The position numbers and the translations under genes are program-made. This document shows positions 10,952-23,101 of a stretch of DNA of 64,000 nt, in pieces; position 1 is the first letter of the stretch, and every line of letters starts with the position of its first letter. Source of the stretch: Paragordius varius. Its lineage: Eukaryota > Nematomorpha. The stretch spans positions 1,550,001 through 1,614,000 of the forward strand of contig OZ176054.1 in NCBI GenBank assembly GCA_964247055.1. Reading direction: 5' to 3'. The notes beneath the pieces were generated by a model. It did not search any database. It had not been told where the DNA came from and worked only from the letters and a program-made list of their open reading frames with translations.

Positions 10952-13900
10952 ATGTATCATCACTTAAAAAAAATTGGAACCCACGATGGTAAGTTTCATT
11001 GCGATGAAGTCTTGGCATGTTCTATGTTAACAATTTTATATGAATATCGAAATTATGCAATATTTAGGTTTTTTTAAATTAATTTTAGGACAAGAAAAGG
11101 GGGTATTTTAGATATATGTCACATCGTTGTTGATGTTGGAGCTGAGTATAATTATGCAAATAAACGATTTGACCATCACCAAAAGTAAAAAAAATTTGTA
11201 AAATATAGAACCTTTTCTCTTACAATGGCTGATATTAATGATAAATTGAAGGATTATGATAGTATACGATTAAGTAGCGCTGGTTTAATATACGGACACT
11301 ATGGTGAAAAAGTGATTTCTTCTATTTTACCAAGCCTATCCGATCCGGAATCGTTAAATTATGTATATCAGAATGTTTACGAAAATTTTGTGCAAGAAAT
11401 TGATGCCATTGATAATGGGGTGGAGGTTTGTGAAGACAATAAAAAGTTTTTATGTCAAACTCATTTATTAGTATATATAATATATATGTTGATTGGTAGC
11501 ATAATATACGTCAATTTTAGAAAATTTTCGTATGCACCAAAATGTTTTGACTTTATTCAAAGATTGAAGGATATTATTTTTTTAAAATATGTTGAAAATA
11601 TCAAGCTTACCTAAAAGACTATTTTATCAACTATGTCAGTTTATAATATACTTTAAGAATTTTTTCATCTAATTATTTATTATCTTTAATTGAGTAATGG
11701 CCAACAACGTTCTATCTCCACCTCCCCGCGCTGTTGGCTGGGCCCTAAAAATGCGCTAACGGCAAAGGCCAGTTTTTAATGATCTGTAAAATCATTAGTT
11801 GCACACAACGACATGTGTCACGTAAAATCGCTTTGAACCATGAACTATGAATATGAATTACTTCGGGGTAGGAAAACTCCGAATATGAAATCCTGATAGT
11901 ACATATCATTACTTGAATTTAATCCATTAAAATTATATAAATTTGGTTTAATTGCTTTTTAACATTAACATAATTATTTTTTCTTGAATAAGAATAAATT
12001 ATGTTAATTGAAAGAGGTAGCATTAAATAGTTTACTCTTGAAGTGTATGTTATATAAACTCCTTGCTCTTTTTAAATATGCTTTTTTTAAATACCTGATA
12101 CCTTTTTATAGATATTAATATTAGGTGAATATATCAAATTTGAACCTCGCCTGATACCGTAAAACATATTTTAATGCAAATTTTTATTATGTCTTTTGAT
12201 CATGTTCTGATATGAAAAGTAACATAATTTTTACATTATAATATAACACGGTGCGCAGCCAAAAATAAAGGTTATGGTGCTATATACCGTTGATATCAAA
12301 TTTTCTCCAGATTATGAATATGAAAATCTTTTTGTGCGTAAAAATCTTTGAGAAAAAATTATTTGGTTTTCATTAATTGAAATATCTAGAGATAATTCCA
12401 GAAAAATCTAAAATATTCCAATAAATTATTGCATACCATATTAAGTATAATTATTTTAAGATCAACCCTTTCTAAAGTTTCGAAAGCTCTTAATCTCTTA
12501 ATTTTTATGGTAAATATGTAGTCGAATTAGCCATATGATTTAATAAATATAAAAAATATACTCTATTGAAAAAACTGGCACGTACTTCATTTAGGTTTTT
12601 AAAATATATATTTTAAATACAATTTCTTTTAATAATATCTTAAATTCATAAAATTAATTTAAAATTTTTTACTTTTTACAAGTAACATGAAAAGGGTGGG
12701 TAAATCAATAATTCGTATAAACAAGTGTTGGATTTTATTAATTTACATGACCAATATCCATTGATCGATTATATGGATATATCATATTTAAATAATATTA
12801 GGTTTTGACTATTTGTTGGAGGATATCTTTGATATCCTTTTAAAGGCAGAGAAAGTCAATCCCATTATAGCGATAAGGGAATCTACCATAGGAGTATGCT
12901 TAGACAACTCAGCCTTGATTACAATGGAGATGATGATTGTACCAGCATTGCACATCAAACGGGGTTTAATTTTCCCACCTTCATAATTATTTTAAAAAGA
13001 AGGATGCGTATGAACATTATATGCAAAAGTTTTGCAAATTTACCTGCAAATCAGACAATAGCTACCTAAAGGGTTCCCAAATATTTACACATTATCTCAC
13101 GCTTTTTAAGCAAGACGCAATATTGATGTGCAGGTTTTTAGGCATCAAATAATCTGTTAATGTCGCTGAAATTTTAAAGAAAGTAGTTTGTTTTCGACAA
13201 AGAATATGAAAATAATCACATAAAATTATTTACTGGAATAATTATTTTATAATATTTATTTGCTCATAACAAATCAATTTGTTTGCATATATATATAATA
13301 TATATATAGGTATGTTTGAAAAATTTTTCTTTTAATATTGTACTAAACGTAGATATGCCCAAGGTGTAAGTTTTTTTTGCTAATTGTTTATGATTGGAAT
13401 CCATAAAATATGTATTAGATACATATTTTTCATATATTTACTTATAATGCAATAAAAATACCAATCATATCAATACAAGGAACAATAAATGTAAAGTGCT
13501 AAAAAGTTAATTCTGTATATATATGATTTTATCTTATTAAATGGATATCGATATAACAAAGTAAAATATGACGCATGTATTTCCCCTATATTAAACATGT
13601 AATAATATTTGATTGTTTTCTTGGGATATAAGTGTTTAAATAGATTTCCACCTAAAATTTGTATATGCAAAGTTTTGCCTAGATTTTATTGCATTTCTCG
13701 CTCAAAATGAGATTATTAATTTTAGTTGGTCTTTGTTAAATTTATTAAATGTTCAAATCATCATCCAAAAATAAAACTTAGCAAAAGTTTTACTTGAAAT
13801 ATTTCATTGGAATTTCTAAGTAAAATTACTCATATAATATTAACTGGCCTAATCTTGTGTTCCGAATGCTATTTCTTTTCTACTTGATAGTTTTGGATCG

Positions 13901-16727
13901 TATACATAGGTGATAATAAATTGAGCAGAACATCATGTCAATTTGTAAATTTTAAATTAAATTTTAAAAATTATATAGATTTTACTTGAAATTATATTTT
14001 AAAATATATTTTTTTTTAAATTATGTATTTATGTGAGCATACTTTTTGATATATATTAAATTATGGCTAATTCGACTTCTACCTATTTTTCATTTGAATT
14101 AGAACAATTAGAGTTTAACTTTAAAAAAGGTTTATGTTATAGAAAATAATTATACTTATGTTTGTATAAATATAAATTATATTGGTCAGATGTTCTGGAT
14201 TTTTTCTAGAGTCTCCAAATACCCTAAATAATGAAAATCAAAATAACTTTTTTTAATATTTTTACCCATAAAGATATTTTGATATTCATAATCTGGAGAA
14301 AATTTGCCATCAAATGATATATAGCACCGTATAACCTTTATTTTTAACCTCTTTTTGCCGCACAGTGTCATGATATATAATCATTAAACATGCAAAATAT
14401 GCAAAAAAAGTATAGAATATAAATGCGTTAATATTTAATTTCATATAATTTCCATCACCGAAAAATATATGAAATTTAATATTTATTAATAACATTTTTT
14501 AATGCAAACACTCTTTAAAATTTTTAATTATTATATTTAAATAATTAACTTCGAAACAATTTATGCTTATTTGAATAAACCTCTTTATTGTTTGATTAAT
14601 ATTCATAAAAAATAGAAAACTTTTGTTTTATTATCAAAGCTTACAAAATAGTTAATGGGCAAAACTATAAGTTTTTTTTAAAACAAATTGCATACACAGA
14701 TATTTCATAACCACAAATCTTAGCGCCAGAGTGGGACGCCTAAATCCGCCTTGGAATACTAATAAGCTTGATCCAAACGTAATCTTTATATATATATATA
14801 TATAAATTTCTATTTGTGAGAGTATAATTGAGTTGAATCTCTTTCCTCTCAAATTAACTTTACCGTTTATAAAATTTAAACTGTTTTAACACTTTTTTTA
14901 AATTTTGTAATTGTAATTAAAATATTAAAAATTATAAAACTCGTTTAATTGATTAATAGAGATAAAAAATGTTTACATATTATATGATAAATTCAAACAT
15001 CATCCACACCATTTTCAAATATTTTAAATTATATTTCATAATCTTTTAAAAAACATTTAAGTACTAAAATCAAAAATTGAATACACATTTATTTAGCATC
15101 ATAGTCGTTATCATTTGTTCAAATTTTCCATAGAAAAAAAATTTTTTTTTTGTTAATGCCAATCAAAACGTTGTCAAAATATCTGAATTTAACATATGAT
15201 ATTATATTTCTGCAATTCTTTGACTGAAGGGTTTTAAAAGGCAAGTGACTGCATTTATGAGTTGTCATGTTTTTTTTTCATTTTTTAAACTTTATAAATA
15301 TAACCTTATATTTGTATTTATATGTATAGGCGCAATTCTCAAAAGCCATGGATCTAGTTAAAAAAGAATTTATCGATTGTGTCAAACACTATGCCCTAGT
15401 TAAATGGCCCGCCCTAGTCATTTTAAAAAAAGCAATGTTAGCTAGATTGCAAGTATGATAAATACAAGAACACGGTTTTAAAATTATTTTTTTTGGTAAA
15501 TTTTAATAACCATTTAAGTCCGTTATGTAGCGGAGCAGAATATATTACAAAAAAGGAGATGTTTAATTGAAAAATACAAGCTCCATTACATCGATGTCCT
15601 TAAATCCGATATATTAAGAAAAATGTTTATTTTACTATTAGAGAATATTTAAAGTTCTTAATTCAATGCCCAGTAATATATGATCAAGATTTATTTTATA
15701 GAAGATATATTTTTTACCAAACAGATTATAATCTCGTTTTAATGCATTATCATATGATTTGTCAAAATAGGAATTAATGATTTCCTAATATTACAAATAT
15801 CAACAAATATCACAATAGATTGGTTTGAAATTAATTACATAGATATGAATCATTTATTGAATGTAACAATATATTTTTATTTATTGGCCAAATCACCTTT
15901 GATGAGCTAGTAGCTTATATCAGAATTGATACGTGATCAGTAAAAATATTGCTAAATCCATTAAACCCATATAGTCGAGAAATTATATCACACTTCATCA
16001 ATATTAAGGCTTTTGAAAATGCCCTTTTCATAGTATATCCAAAATTTTGGTCAATTTATATTTGAGAAAATGTGAATAATAATATGTTTAGTGGGATCCC
16101 AGTGGTCAGATTTTATTGTTGGATCAAATGATCCCTTGGGAAGATTTGATTTATGAAGTTGAGAAAAGTATGGAACTAACATCCAAACACAATACAATCA
16201 AATTTGTCATTCAAAAAAACGTTTTATCCAATGATTATAGCATTGAAAGTGTTCCGATTGGAAAGGGCTCTTTGATAAATAGGTTAGTATTTTATATGAC
16301 AAAAATATATTTTTTCCGTAAATTTTATTTAACACAACTATAAGATTTTAGCTGTTTTTATTCAATAACACTTTATCATTCAAATTCAACACTTAATTAG
16401 CTATAATTTTATTTTAAAAATAATTTTTAATATGATAACATTAATTGAAGTTTTTTTATTGATTTTAAAATTTAATTTATCAAGGATAAGTATGTTGATT
16501 TCGGTGTAAGAAAATTTAAATTATCGACTGAAAAAAGGTATACCTTATTAAATTTTAGGATACCCTTACCAAAAGCTTGGTGTGGTTTGCGCGACTCAGA
16601 GTTGTCAAGTGTAAGTGGAATTCCTGAATGCACATTCGTTCACATTAATGGTTTCATAGGGGGGAATAAATCTAAAGAAGGTGCTTTGGAAATGGCTAAA
16701 AAAGCCATTCTCCAAGCTTCAAATTAA
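10952..16727 (+). CDS. MYG1: MYG1-family exonuclease (DHH superfamily), spliced
   Basis: Exons seen: 10952-11067, 11089-11184, 11209-11470, 15330-15452, 16092-16282 and 16559-16727. All phases match, giving about 318 aa; relatives are about 340-380. Exon 1 has IGTHDGKFHCDE, the metal-site start of the family. Exon 2 has HIVVDVGAEY and RFDHHQ. Exon 3 has LSSAGLIYGHYG and YENFVQEIDAIDNGVE. Exon 4 has FSKAMDLVKKEF, exon 5 WDPSGQI and PWEDLIYEVE, and exon 6 GIPECTFVHINGFIGG. Relatives are 3'-5' RNA exonucleases of nucleus and mitochondria. The ATG at 10952 follows a TTTTCTTTGTTAG tract that could be a splice acceptor, so exon 1 may have a 5' partner. The region equivalent to RVxRLNPxW in relatives, about 16 residues, was not found. 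It may be an unseen exon in the 3.86-kb intron, or lost, since exons 3 and 4 join in phase. An AATAAA-type signal lies about 125 bp past the stop. Confidence 0.9.
11068..11088 (+). other. 21-nt intron of MYG1
   Basis: It starts GTTTTTTT and ends ATTTTAG. Reading through gives a stop. Removing it joins TTT-AG to G-ACA in frame and restores the conserved Arg-Thr-Arg of the family. Confidence 0.75.
11185..11208 (+). other. 24-nt intron of MYG1
   Basis: It starts GTAAAA and ends AATATAG. Read-through gives AAG-TAA, a stop. Removal joins DHHQ to KTFSLTM, matching the conserved DHHQ(R)(S/T)F..TM of MYG1. A longer alternative using the AG at 11261-11262 is in phase but would delete that conserved segment. 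Confidence 0.7.
12248..14368. mobile_element. Inverted-repeat element inside the MYG1 intron
   Basis: The left arm (about 12248-12430) and right arm (about 14180-14368) are inverted copies. Shared text includes AAAATAAAGGTTAT, GGTGCTATATA, TTTTCTCCAGATTATGAATAT and a Lys-rich stretch. The ends read CACGGTGCGCAGCC and, in reverse, CACTGTGCGGCAAAA. No clear target duplication is visible. The body holds an unassigned coding-like segment at 12808-13151. The superfamily is not identified. Confidence 0.5.
12808..13151 (+). pseudogene. Unrecognised coding-like segment in two frames
   Basis: From 12808 one frame is open to a stop near 12987. It contains FDYLLEDIFDILLKAEKV, AIRESTIGVCLDNSALI and MIVPALHIKRGLIF. 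From about 12976 a second frame takes over with YFKKKDAYEHYMQKFC, CKSDNSYLKG and YLTLFKQDAILMC, ending at a stop near 13151. Composition is much less AT-rich than the surroundings and amino-acid use looks protein-like. It fits one ancestral coding region broken by one frameshift. It lies between the inverted arms of the intronic element, so it could be the element's own protein. I do not recognise the family. Confidence 0.45.
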
Positions 16728-17230
16728 CATCTACAACAATCTAATTAGTAAACGGATATTTAATTGTATGCATTTACGCTGTTATACTAACCCATATTGC
16801 TCAATTATTCTTGTTATAAAAACGCACAATTTTGTACCTTATATCATTGAAATAAAATTTTAGATATTTCTGAATTCTGAATTTCAATAATTGACCAAAC
16901 TTTATGTCTTTTTAAAAAAAAGGATGTACCAAATTATAGGTATCATCTAAAAAAATATAAATTTTAATTTTATCATAATATTTTTTCCAAATATAATCAC
17001 GCAACGATGAGTTAGTTATATTACTGCTTTTTTCTTAGAACATAAGTGAAACGCTTCTTCAACCTTAAAATACGGATTTTTTAAAAAAAACGTGTGCATG
17101 AAATATTTGAATTATGAATTTGTTTAGCCAAAACTAAAACTTTTTTACAAATAAATCGATAAGTCTATAAAAAGTCAAAGTTATGGGAATATTAAAATAG
17201 TTTTTTAAATCAAATTATATACACGCTTTT
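16728..17230 (+). repeat. MYG1 3' flank, partner of the copy at 1-1015
   Basis: This is the second member of the duplicated pair. It carries the empty insertion site (TTAA at 17065-17068) for the MITE at 333-895. Confidence 0.8.
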
Positions 17231-17474
17231 TATTTTAAACATGCGTGCTGAAAGTATGTATGAAAAGTAGGAGGAGATTTACTATACTACTTTTTTTATA
17301 ATGATTTCAACTTTATTTTTGTTTTAAAAGATGATTTAAAACATAACTCTTTTTGGTGACATTTAATTTTTGTATATCATTGTTTGGCATTCGATAACGC
17401 ATCTATAGCATATTTTAAAAATGATAAATTGTTTTCGAAATTAATATAAAATGTACTGTATTTTCTAATATCAT

Positions 17475-19172
17475 TACAGTCATGTAGACTTTATATTGTT
17501 AAAGTTACTTTTTTTCGTTAATTGGGTATTAATATTTGGTAAAGAAGCTATATGGTATTATCATATCTAATTCTTTAAAAAAGTAAAAAGAAGGGGAAGG
17601 GCGTCGGAAATCTTTGGTAAAAAATGAAAATACACTAACTACTAACCCTTCACTTAACTTTGATGGATATTTTGTAATGTTAAATTTTGAGAATATTATA
17701 GCAATTTATGTTAACATTTGAAATAATTTTGTTACGTATTTAGATGCGGAATTTTGTGGGTTTTTATCTTTAATAATTTAATAAATAGTAAAATGGGTAT
17801 TTTATTAATTATGATAAATTTAATAATTACTTTCAACATGATAAATACCTGTATCAATCAATATTGGTATTATTTTATATAGTTGTTATTAGTAATTAAA
17901 ATACAGGTTATATATTTGTTAAAATTTAACTAGATTTTGGATTGTTTTTGTTTTTATGTTATTCATTGTCAATTTTTATGTATTGACATTTTGATCAGGT
18001 AAAAATTGCGGTTTTTAAATTTAGTCAAATTTAATTTTTTTTGTTTTTTATTTAACATTGTTAATTGTAATTAATTACATATTGTGATTTTAATAATTGC
18101 AGGTGAATATTGTGGTTTTTAATAAATTTACTTAAATTGAATTTTTTTGTTTATTGTAATTAATTACTACATATTGGAAATTTAAAGAAAACAGGTAAAA
18201 ATGGCGGTTTTTTTTATTGTTGATTGTAATTAATTACATATTGTGGACATTTTAATAATTACAGGTAAATATTGCATTTTTTTAATAAATTTAATAAAAA
18301 TTGAGTTTTTGTTTTTTAGGATTTGCATTGTTAATTGTAATTAATTTATTTGGTAATTTTAATTACAGGTAAAAATTGCGGTTTTTAATAAATTTCAAAT
18401 TTATTTTTTTTTATTTTGTATCATTGTTAATTGTAATTACTAAATATTTGATAATTAATAACAAATAACAATGATACAAAAAAATTAAATTTGAAATTTG
18501 TTAAAAACCACCATTTTTACCTGTATTTTTTGAAATTTACAAATATGTAGTAATTAATTACAATTAACAATGTTAAATAAAAAACAAAAATTAAATTTGA
18601 CTAAATTTAAACCGCAATTTTTACCTGATCAAAATGTCAATACATAAAAATTGACAATGAATAACATAAAAACAAAAACAATCCAAAATCTACTTAAATT
18701 TTAACAAATATATAACCTGTATTTTAATAACTAATAACAACTATATAAAATAATACCAATATCGATTAATACAGGTATTTATCATGTTGAAAAATATTAA
18801 TTATTAAATTTAATTATTAATCTTAAATAATAAAATACCCATTTTACTATTTATTAAATTATTAAAGATACCCACAAAATTCCGCATCTAAATACGTAAC
18901 AACAATATTTCAAATGTTAACATAAATTGCTATAATATTCTCAAAATTTAACATTACAAAATATCCATCAAATTTAAGTGAAGGGTTGGTAGTTAGTGTA
19001 TTTTCATTTTTTTACGAATGATTTCCGACGCCCTTCCCCTTCTTTTAACTTTTTTAAAGAATATGATATGGTAATACCATATAGCTCTTGTTTTTATATT
19101 CTTTACCAAATATTTATACCCAATTAACGAAAAAAAGTAAATCTTTAACAATATAAAGTCTACATGACTGTA
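17475..19172. mobile_element. Long foldback (inverted-repeat) element
   Basis: The left arm 17475-18440 and right arm about 18447-19172 are inverted copies. Paired landmarks are ACAGTCATGTAGACTTTATA, GTTAATTGGGTAT, AGAAGGGGAAGGGCGTCGG, GATGCGGAATTTTGTGGG and CATTTTGATCAGGTAAAAATT. The centre is near 18443. The inner left arm holds several degenerate tandem units of about 100-120 bp, each with TTGTTAATTGTAATTAATTAC and an AGGTRAATATTG block, and the right arm has fewer. No transposase. It resembles foldback-type elements and could form a very long hairpin. Confidence 0.8.
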
Positions 19173-19277
19173 AGTCGATATTTGGTATATTAAAATATAA
19201 CAAAATACCATGGTAGATAAGTCATTACCGGTTTTTGTAAAAGAAGGCTTCAGCGAAAAGTACCCAGACGATTAATT

Positions 19278-20354
19278 TCACCAGGTGCCAATTAATCTCT
19301 CATAAAATGACAAACACACATAATTGAGTTCGACAAAAACTAGCGTTTTATTCTTATCATCCAGTAATTATGTCGAATTTTATGCCTGAAGCTAGAACGT
19401 TTGCGGCATGTATTGCTATCAGAAAAAAAGCTGTAGAGAGTTCTCGTTTGCTGTTACAAACATATGGTTAACATGTTCGGTCGATTAACACATGTGGAAC
19501 ATGGTTTCCAAATATTAAAAGTTGTGATTTCATGTGAAAGACTGTGGGCGCTCTGGTAAACCACACAAATGTGCAGAAGCTAAAGGAAAGAGTTATCGAA
19601 TGATGACCCAACACTTAATCACAAGCCTTACAAATATCACATAAAACAATAATCGACGCCCGAGAACAAAGGAAATGAATGATATATAAACTCGCTAAAT
19701 GGATCGTACACAATTTGAATGAACGTCAAATCAAAAACTGCAAAGTAACTGGTTAAATCTTGCTTTAACGTCATTGAATATAATGTTGGATGAGGAGTGG
19801 CTTTAATTTGTAGATTTAAGCCAAAAAATCGTAGCTTTTACCTTGACAAACCTGTCAACGTCAAGGCCAATTCGCTTTGGCATGGCAAGAATACCATCTA
19901 TGTCTGGCTTTACCAGAGATAGTGTTTTATGAACTTTTTAGTTCGGTAAAACCGCTAATACATAACGCTATATCCAACAAACGGCTTTAACCATGGATTA
20001 ATAGAAAAATTACCGGAATGGTCAGAGGACATGGAAAAGTTACAGCGAAACCAATGAAAAACACCTTGAAATCGCTTCCATAGAAAATTATTTTGCATCC
20101 CCTGTACTATCCTGATTTGGTGCCATCTGAGTATTATCTTTTTGCATCGATGTGCTTACCCTGGCAGAACAGGACTTCAATAAATTTGAAGACGTAAAAA
20201 AATGACTTGACTAATGGTTTGCCTCAAAATACAATCAGTTTTTTTGGCACTTCATTCATATATTACAGGAGAGATGCGCGAAACGGATAAAAGCCGATGG
20301 ACAATATTTATAAAATATATGGGTTCCTTGACGTGTTTAAAAAAACACCTAGTT
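19278..20354 (+). mobile_element. Dead mariner-type transposon
   Basis: The ends share an ACYAGGTG motif (19278 region and, inverted, CACCTAGT at 20346-20354). The translation shows mariner transposase pieces in order. These are a MPEARTFAACIAIRKKAVE start at 19380, TCGTWFPNIKSCDF, a YFASP..LS.FGAI region matching the PYSPDLAPSDY block, QDFNKFEDVKK and FIHILQERCAKRIKADGQY near the C terminus. There are several stops and frameshifts, so it is non-functional. Confidence 0.8.
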
Positions 20355-20359
20355 AATAT

Positions 20360-21410
20360 ATGATATTTTTGAGAAATCGTTAAATATATATTGTAATCTT
20401 ATTGCGTATTTAATTTTAAAGCATTTTATTAGCTCCAATATTTATTATTTCCGGGAGTTGGTTAGATGCCGCTTTTAAAAGGCGAATTTGGTGGTTTTTA
20501 TGTTTCAAGCATTAAAAATATGTGAATAAACTCATTAGTTTTATTTTTAATAAAAATTAATTACAGTTTATATAGGTTTTGTTAGCATAATTTTCTCTCT
20601 CTATCTATTTTTATATTTAATGATAATATGTATAACTAACTCTGTGTTCGTTGCCTAATTGGTCCTAAGAAACACGATCATAAAGCGGTTCGCTGCGGAA
20701 GTCATAAAATTATGAAATGGAATATATTAAAATACTATAAAAATATTGTCGCTTATATATTTATATATATAACATATATATATCTATAGGCGTATGTTAA
20801 ATGGCATAAAAGTCAAATTATTACTGTTTTGTTTTCAAATGAAGCATTGAATGATGATATTTTATATTCATATATATTTTGTCATTGTCAAACTTATTCA
20901 TACCGTTTTGAAATGTTTCTATACACAAAGATTACCATTTTGTTGTTAAATAAGTAATTGTTCTGTTTCACAAATTAATATGGAAAAAAATTAATATCTA
21001 TTTTATTACAAAATATTTTGTATAAGCCTTTATTTTAACGGCGTAATTTGAGTCTTAAACTGCGTTAACCGCATCAAACCCTAGCGATCAGATAAAATAG
21101 TCTGGCTTAATTAGTAGAAAAAATTTGGAGATTATAAAATTTGTTGATTTCTAAGGTATTTTATTCAAATAGCGAAAACATATTCACCGGATTCAGCTTC
21201 ACTCATCTCATTAGATTTATTTCCTGGTGGAAAATAGGTAAATTTCTGATCTCTAGAATGAACATTGAGATTTTAAAAAATCATTTATACAGGTTAAATA
21301 GAAGTACGTTAATTAAACAAACCAGTATTGGGGGTCTTTATCACCTATTCTAGCTTTTCGATTCTTGACAAATTCATGTTTAGCTTCCGTATAATAATTT
21401 AACACCCTAT
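20360..21410. other. Gene-free stretch
   Basis: No gene or element recognised. Short (TA)n near 20750-20790. Confidence 0.5.
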
Positions 21411-21418
21411 GTTACGAC

Positions 21419-22065
21419 TAGGGTTGTGCATTTGACTGCTTTTTAACAAAAAGTCCAGTCACACCCAGTCTGACCATGGTCATAACCGTGGTCACGACCA
21501 CTTTTTACTTAAATAACTATCATGCGATATTGGATTTTGAAAATAATGTTCTTACGAACGACACTTGCGTTTCACTAATAATGTCATGTTTTTTCTTATT
21601 ATACTATACATATTTTGATATTTATAATTTACAAATATTTTCAATCAAATTTAATCAAGAATTTTGATTTCAAATAAATTTTGACATATGTTTGTGGCCT
21701 TCTGATCTTCAAATACATAGCTTGTAATACTGGATATTTCAAATAAAATTTATCTAGTTTGTTTTATTACATTTTTTTTAATCATTGTAATATCCAATTA
21801 TAAAATGCTTTTATCATTTGGTTCACATATATGGAATAATTGCATATTTTGCAACTTGATTGTTTTGTTTTTCGAAATAACTGGATATGCTTAAATAATG
21901 TTATAACGATGCATGTTTATCAATTTTATATTGTTAAATAAGTATATTTCAATATTTAATTTATATTTTTTTAAAAAAACAATAAAATCTTACTATTTAA
22001 CTTCCAAAAAAAATTTACCAGTAATTTTTCAAAAACAGTTGTTTTTCAAATGACCATGCCCCCTA
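21419..22065 (+). mobile_element. hAT-type MITE with perfect 8-bp target duplication
   Basis: It begins TAGGGTTGTGCATTTGACTG and ends CCCCCTA. It is flanked on both sides by GTTACGAC (21411-21418 and 22066-22073). An 8-bp duplication is the hAT signature. Internal text, such as GACCATGGTCATAACC and ACGACACTTGCGTTT, is shared with 7242-7915. It has no transposase. Confidence 0.85.
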
Positions 22066-22991
22066 GTTACGACAATTTGAATAATATTGTAGAAAGGAAA
22101 CAAATTTATATAATTAACACAACATATAATATATCGTAAATTATTTTGTTTTTAGTTTCGTGGTGGTTAAATACTATCTATGTTCTGAAATTAAAATATT
22201 ATTTATTAATCGGCTTTATGATTCGATCAGGCGCCATGGCGGTTGGGAATCGACAACATTAAATATAATTATCATTTTTTCTTTTAAAGTAAAAAGTTCA
22301 AACCTTTGCAACATGAAACGTTTGACAAACTTTATTTTAAAATATATTTTACAGTGTATATTAACCAATCTGCACTATTATTTTATAGTATTATTTCATT
22401 TATCGTTTTCACCTAATAATTTTACATCATTCATTTAGAGTTTTAAGTTATATTTCAAGAAAAGCAAATGACAATTCATTTAATTGTGATGGATGAATAT
22501 ACTATTTGACTAGTGACTGATATAGTTTACGTAATCGCTTTCTTTGATATGATTTCCCTAGGTTAAGACTTTACGATTTTAAACGTTTTTTTAATAAAAA
22601 TTTATTAATTTAAATTACCGTTTACCATTTCTGATATCTTCAATATGGTTTTAAGGAAAAATAGTTATTGTTCCTATTGATTCTAATATTCTAGTTGTTT
22701 GAAATCATCTATGGATAAATGCGTCTATCATATATAAACTATTTAATAAGGTTTTTATATTTTATATGTACGATTCGAAATTATTGGGTAATGTATCATT
22801 TTGCAAATTGTTTGAGCCATATATATTTATGTTATTAACATATTAAAGCTTAAAGTTCCTTTGGTTTAGCATACTTTCAGATTGTTGTTTTTAAATTATA
22901 AAAAAACTAATTAACCTTAACAAATTATTTTTGTCAATTGCTTATAGACTTTCCGTATCTTCAGCCGACAACTTCTTATTAGTTTTTTTTA

Positions 22992-23101
22992 AAATTACTT
23001 TACCTAAATTATGAGTGAGCGGTATCAGCGTAATAAACTACATGACTGCGACAGATTATGTCAAACACCAAACGAGAACCGTATACGAAGACACACAATG
23101 C
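22992..23101 (+). other. Possible non-terminal exon or leader exon
   Basis: A short GC-richer island contains ATG at about 23010 with an open frame starting MSERYQRNKLHDCDRLC. It is followed by a GTATAA donor-like sequence near 23101. Another frame reads MTATDYVKHQTRTVYEDTQC up to the same donor. It could be an upstream exon of the receptor gene at 26947, which has a splice-acceptor-like TTTTTTAG at 26889-26896. Support is composition and the donor only. Confidence 0.2.

Noticed and set aside
12687-12735. KRVGKSIIRINKCW as the missing MYG1 exon
   Set aside because: It resembles RVxRLNPxW only with three extra residues, lacks a proper acceptor in phase and lies inside the inverted-repeat element.
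22160-22438. 92-codon frame with RRHGGWES
   Set aside because: Mostly Ile/Leu/Phe-rich with no splice or homology support; considered chance.
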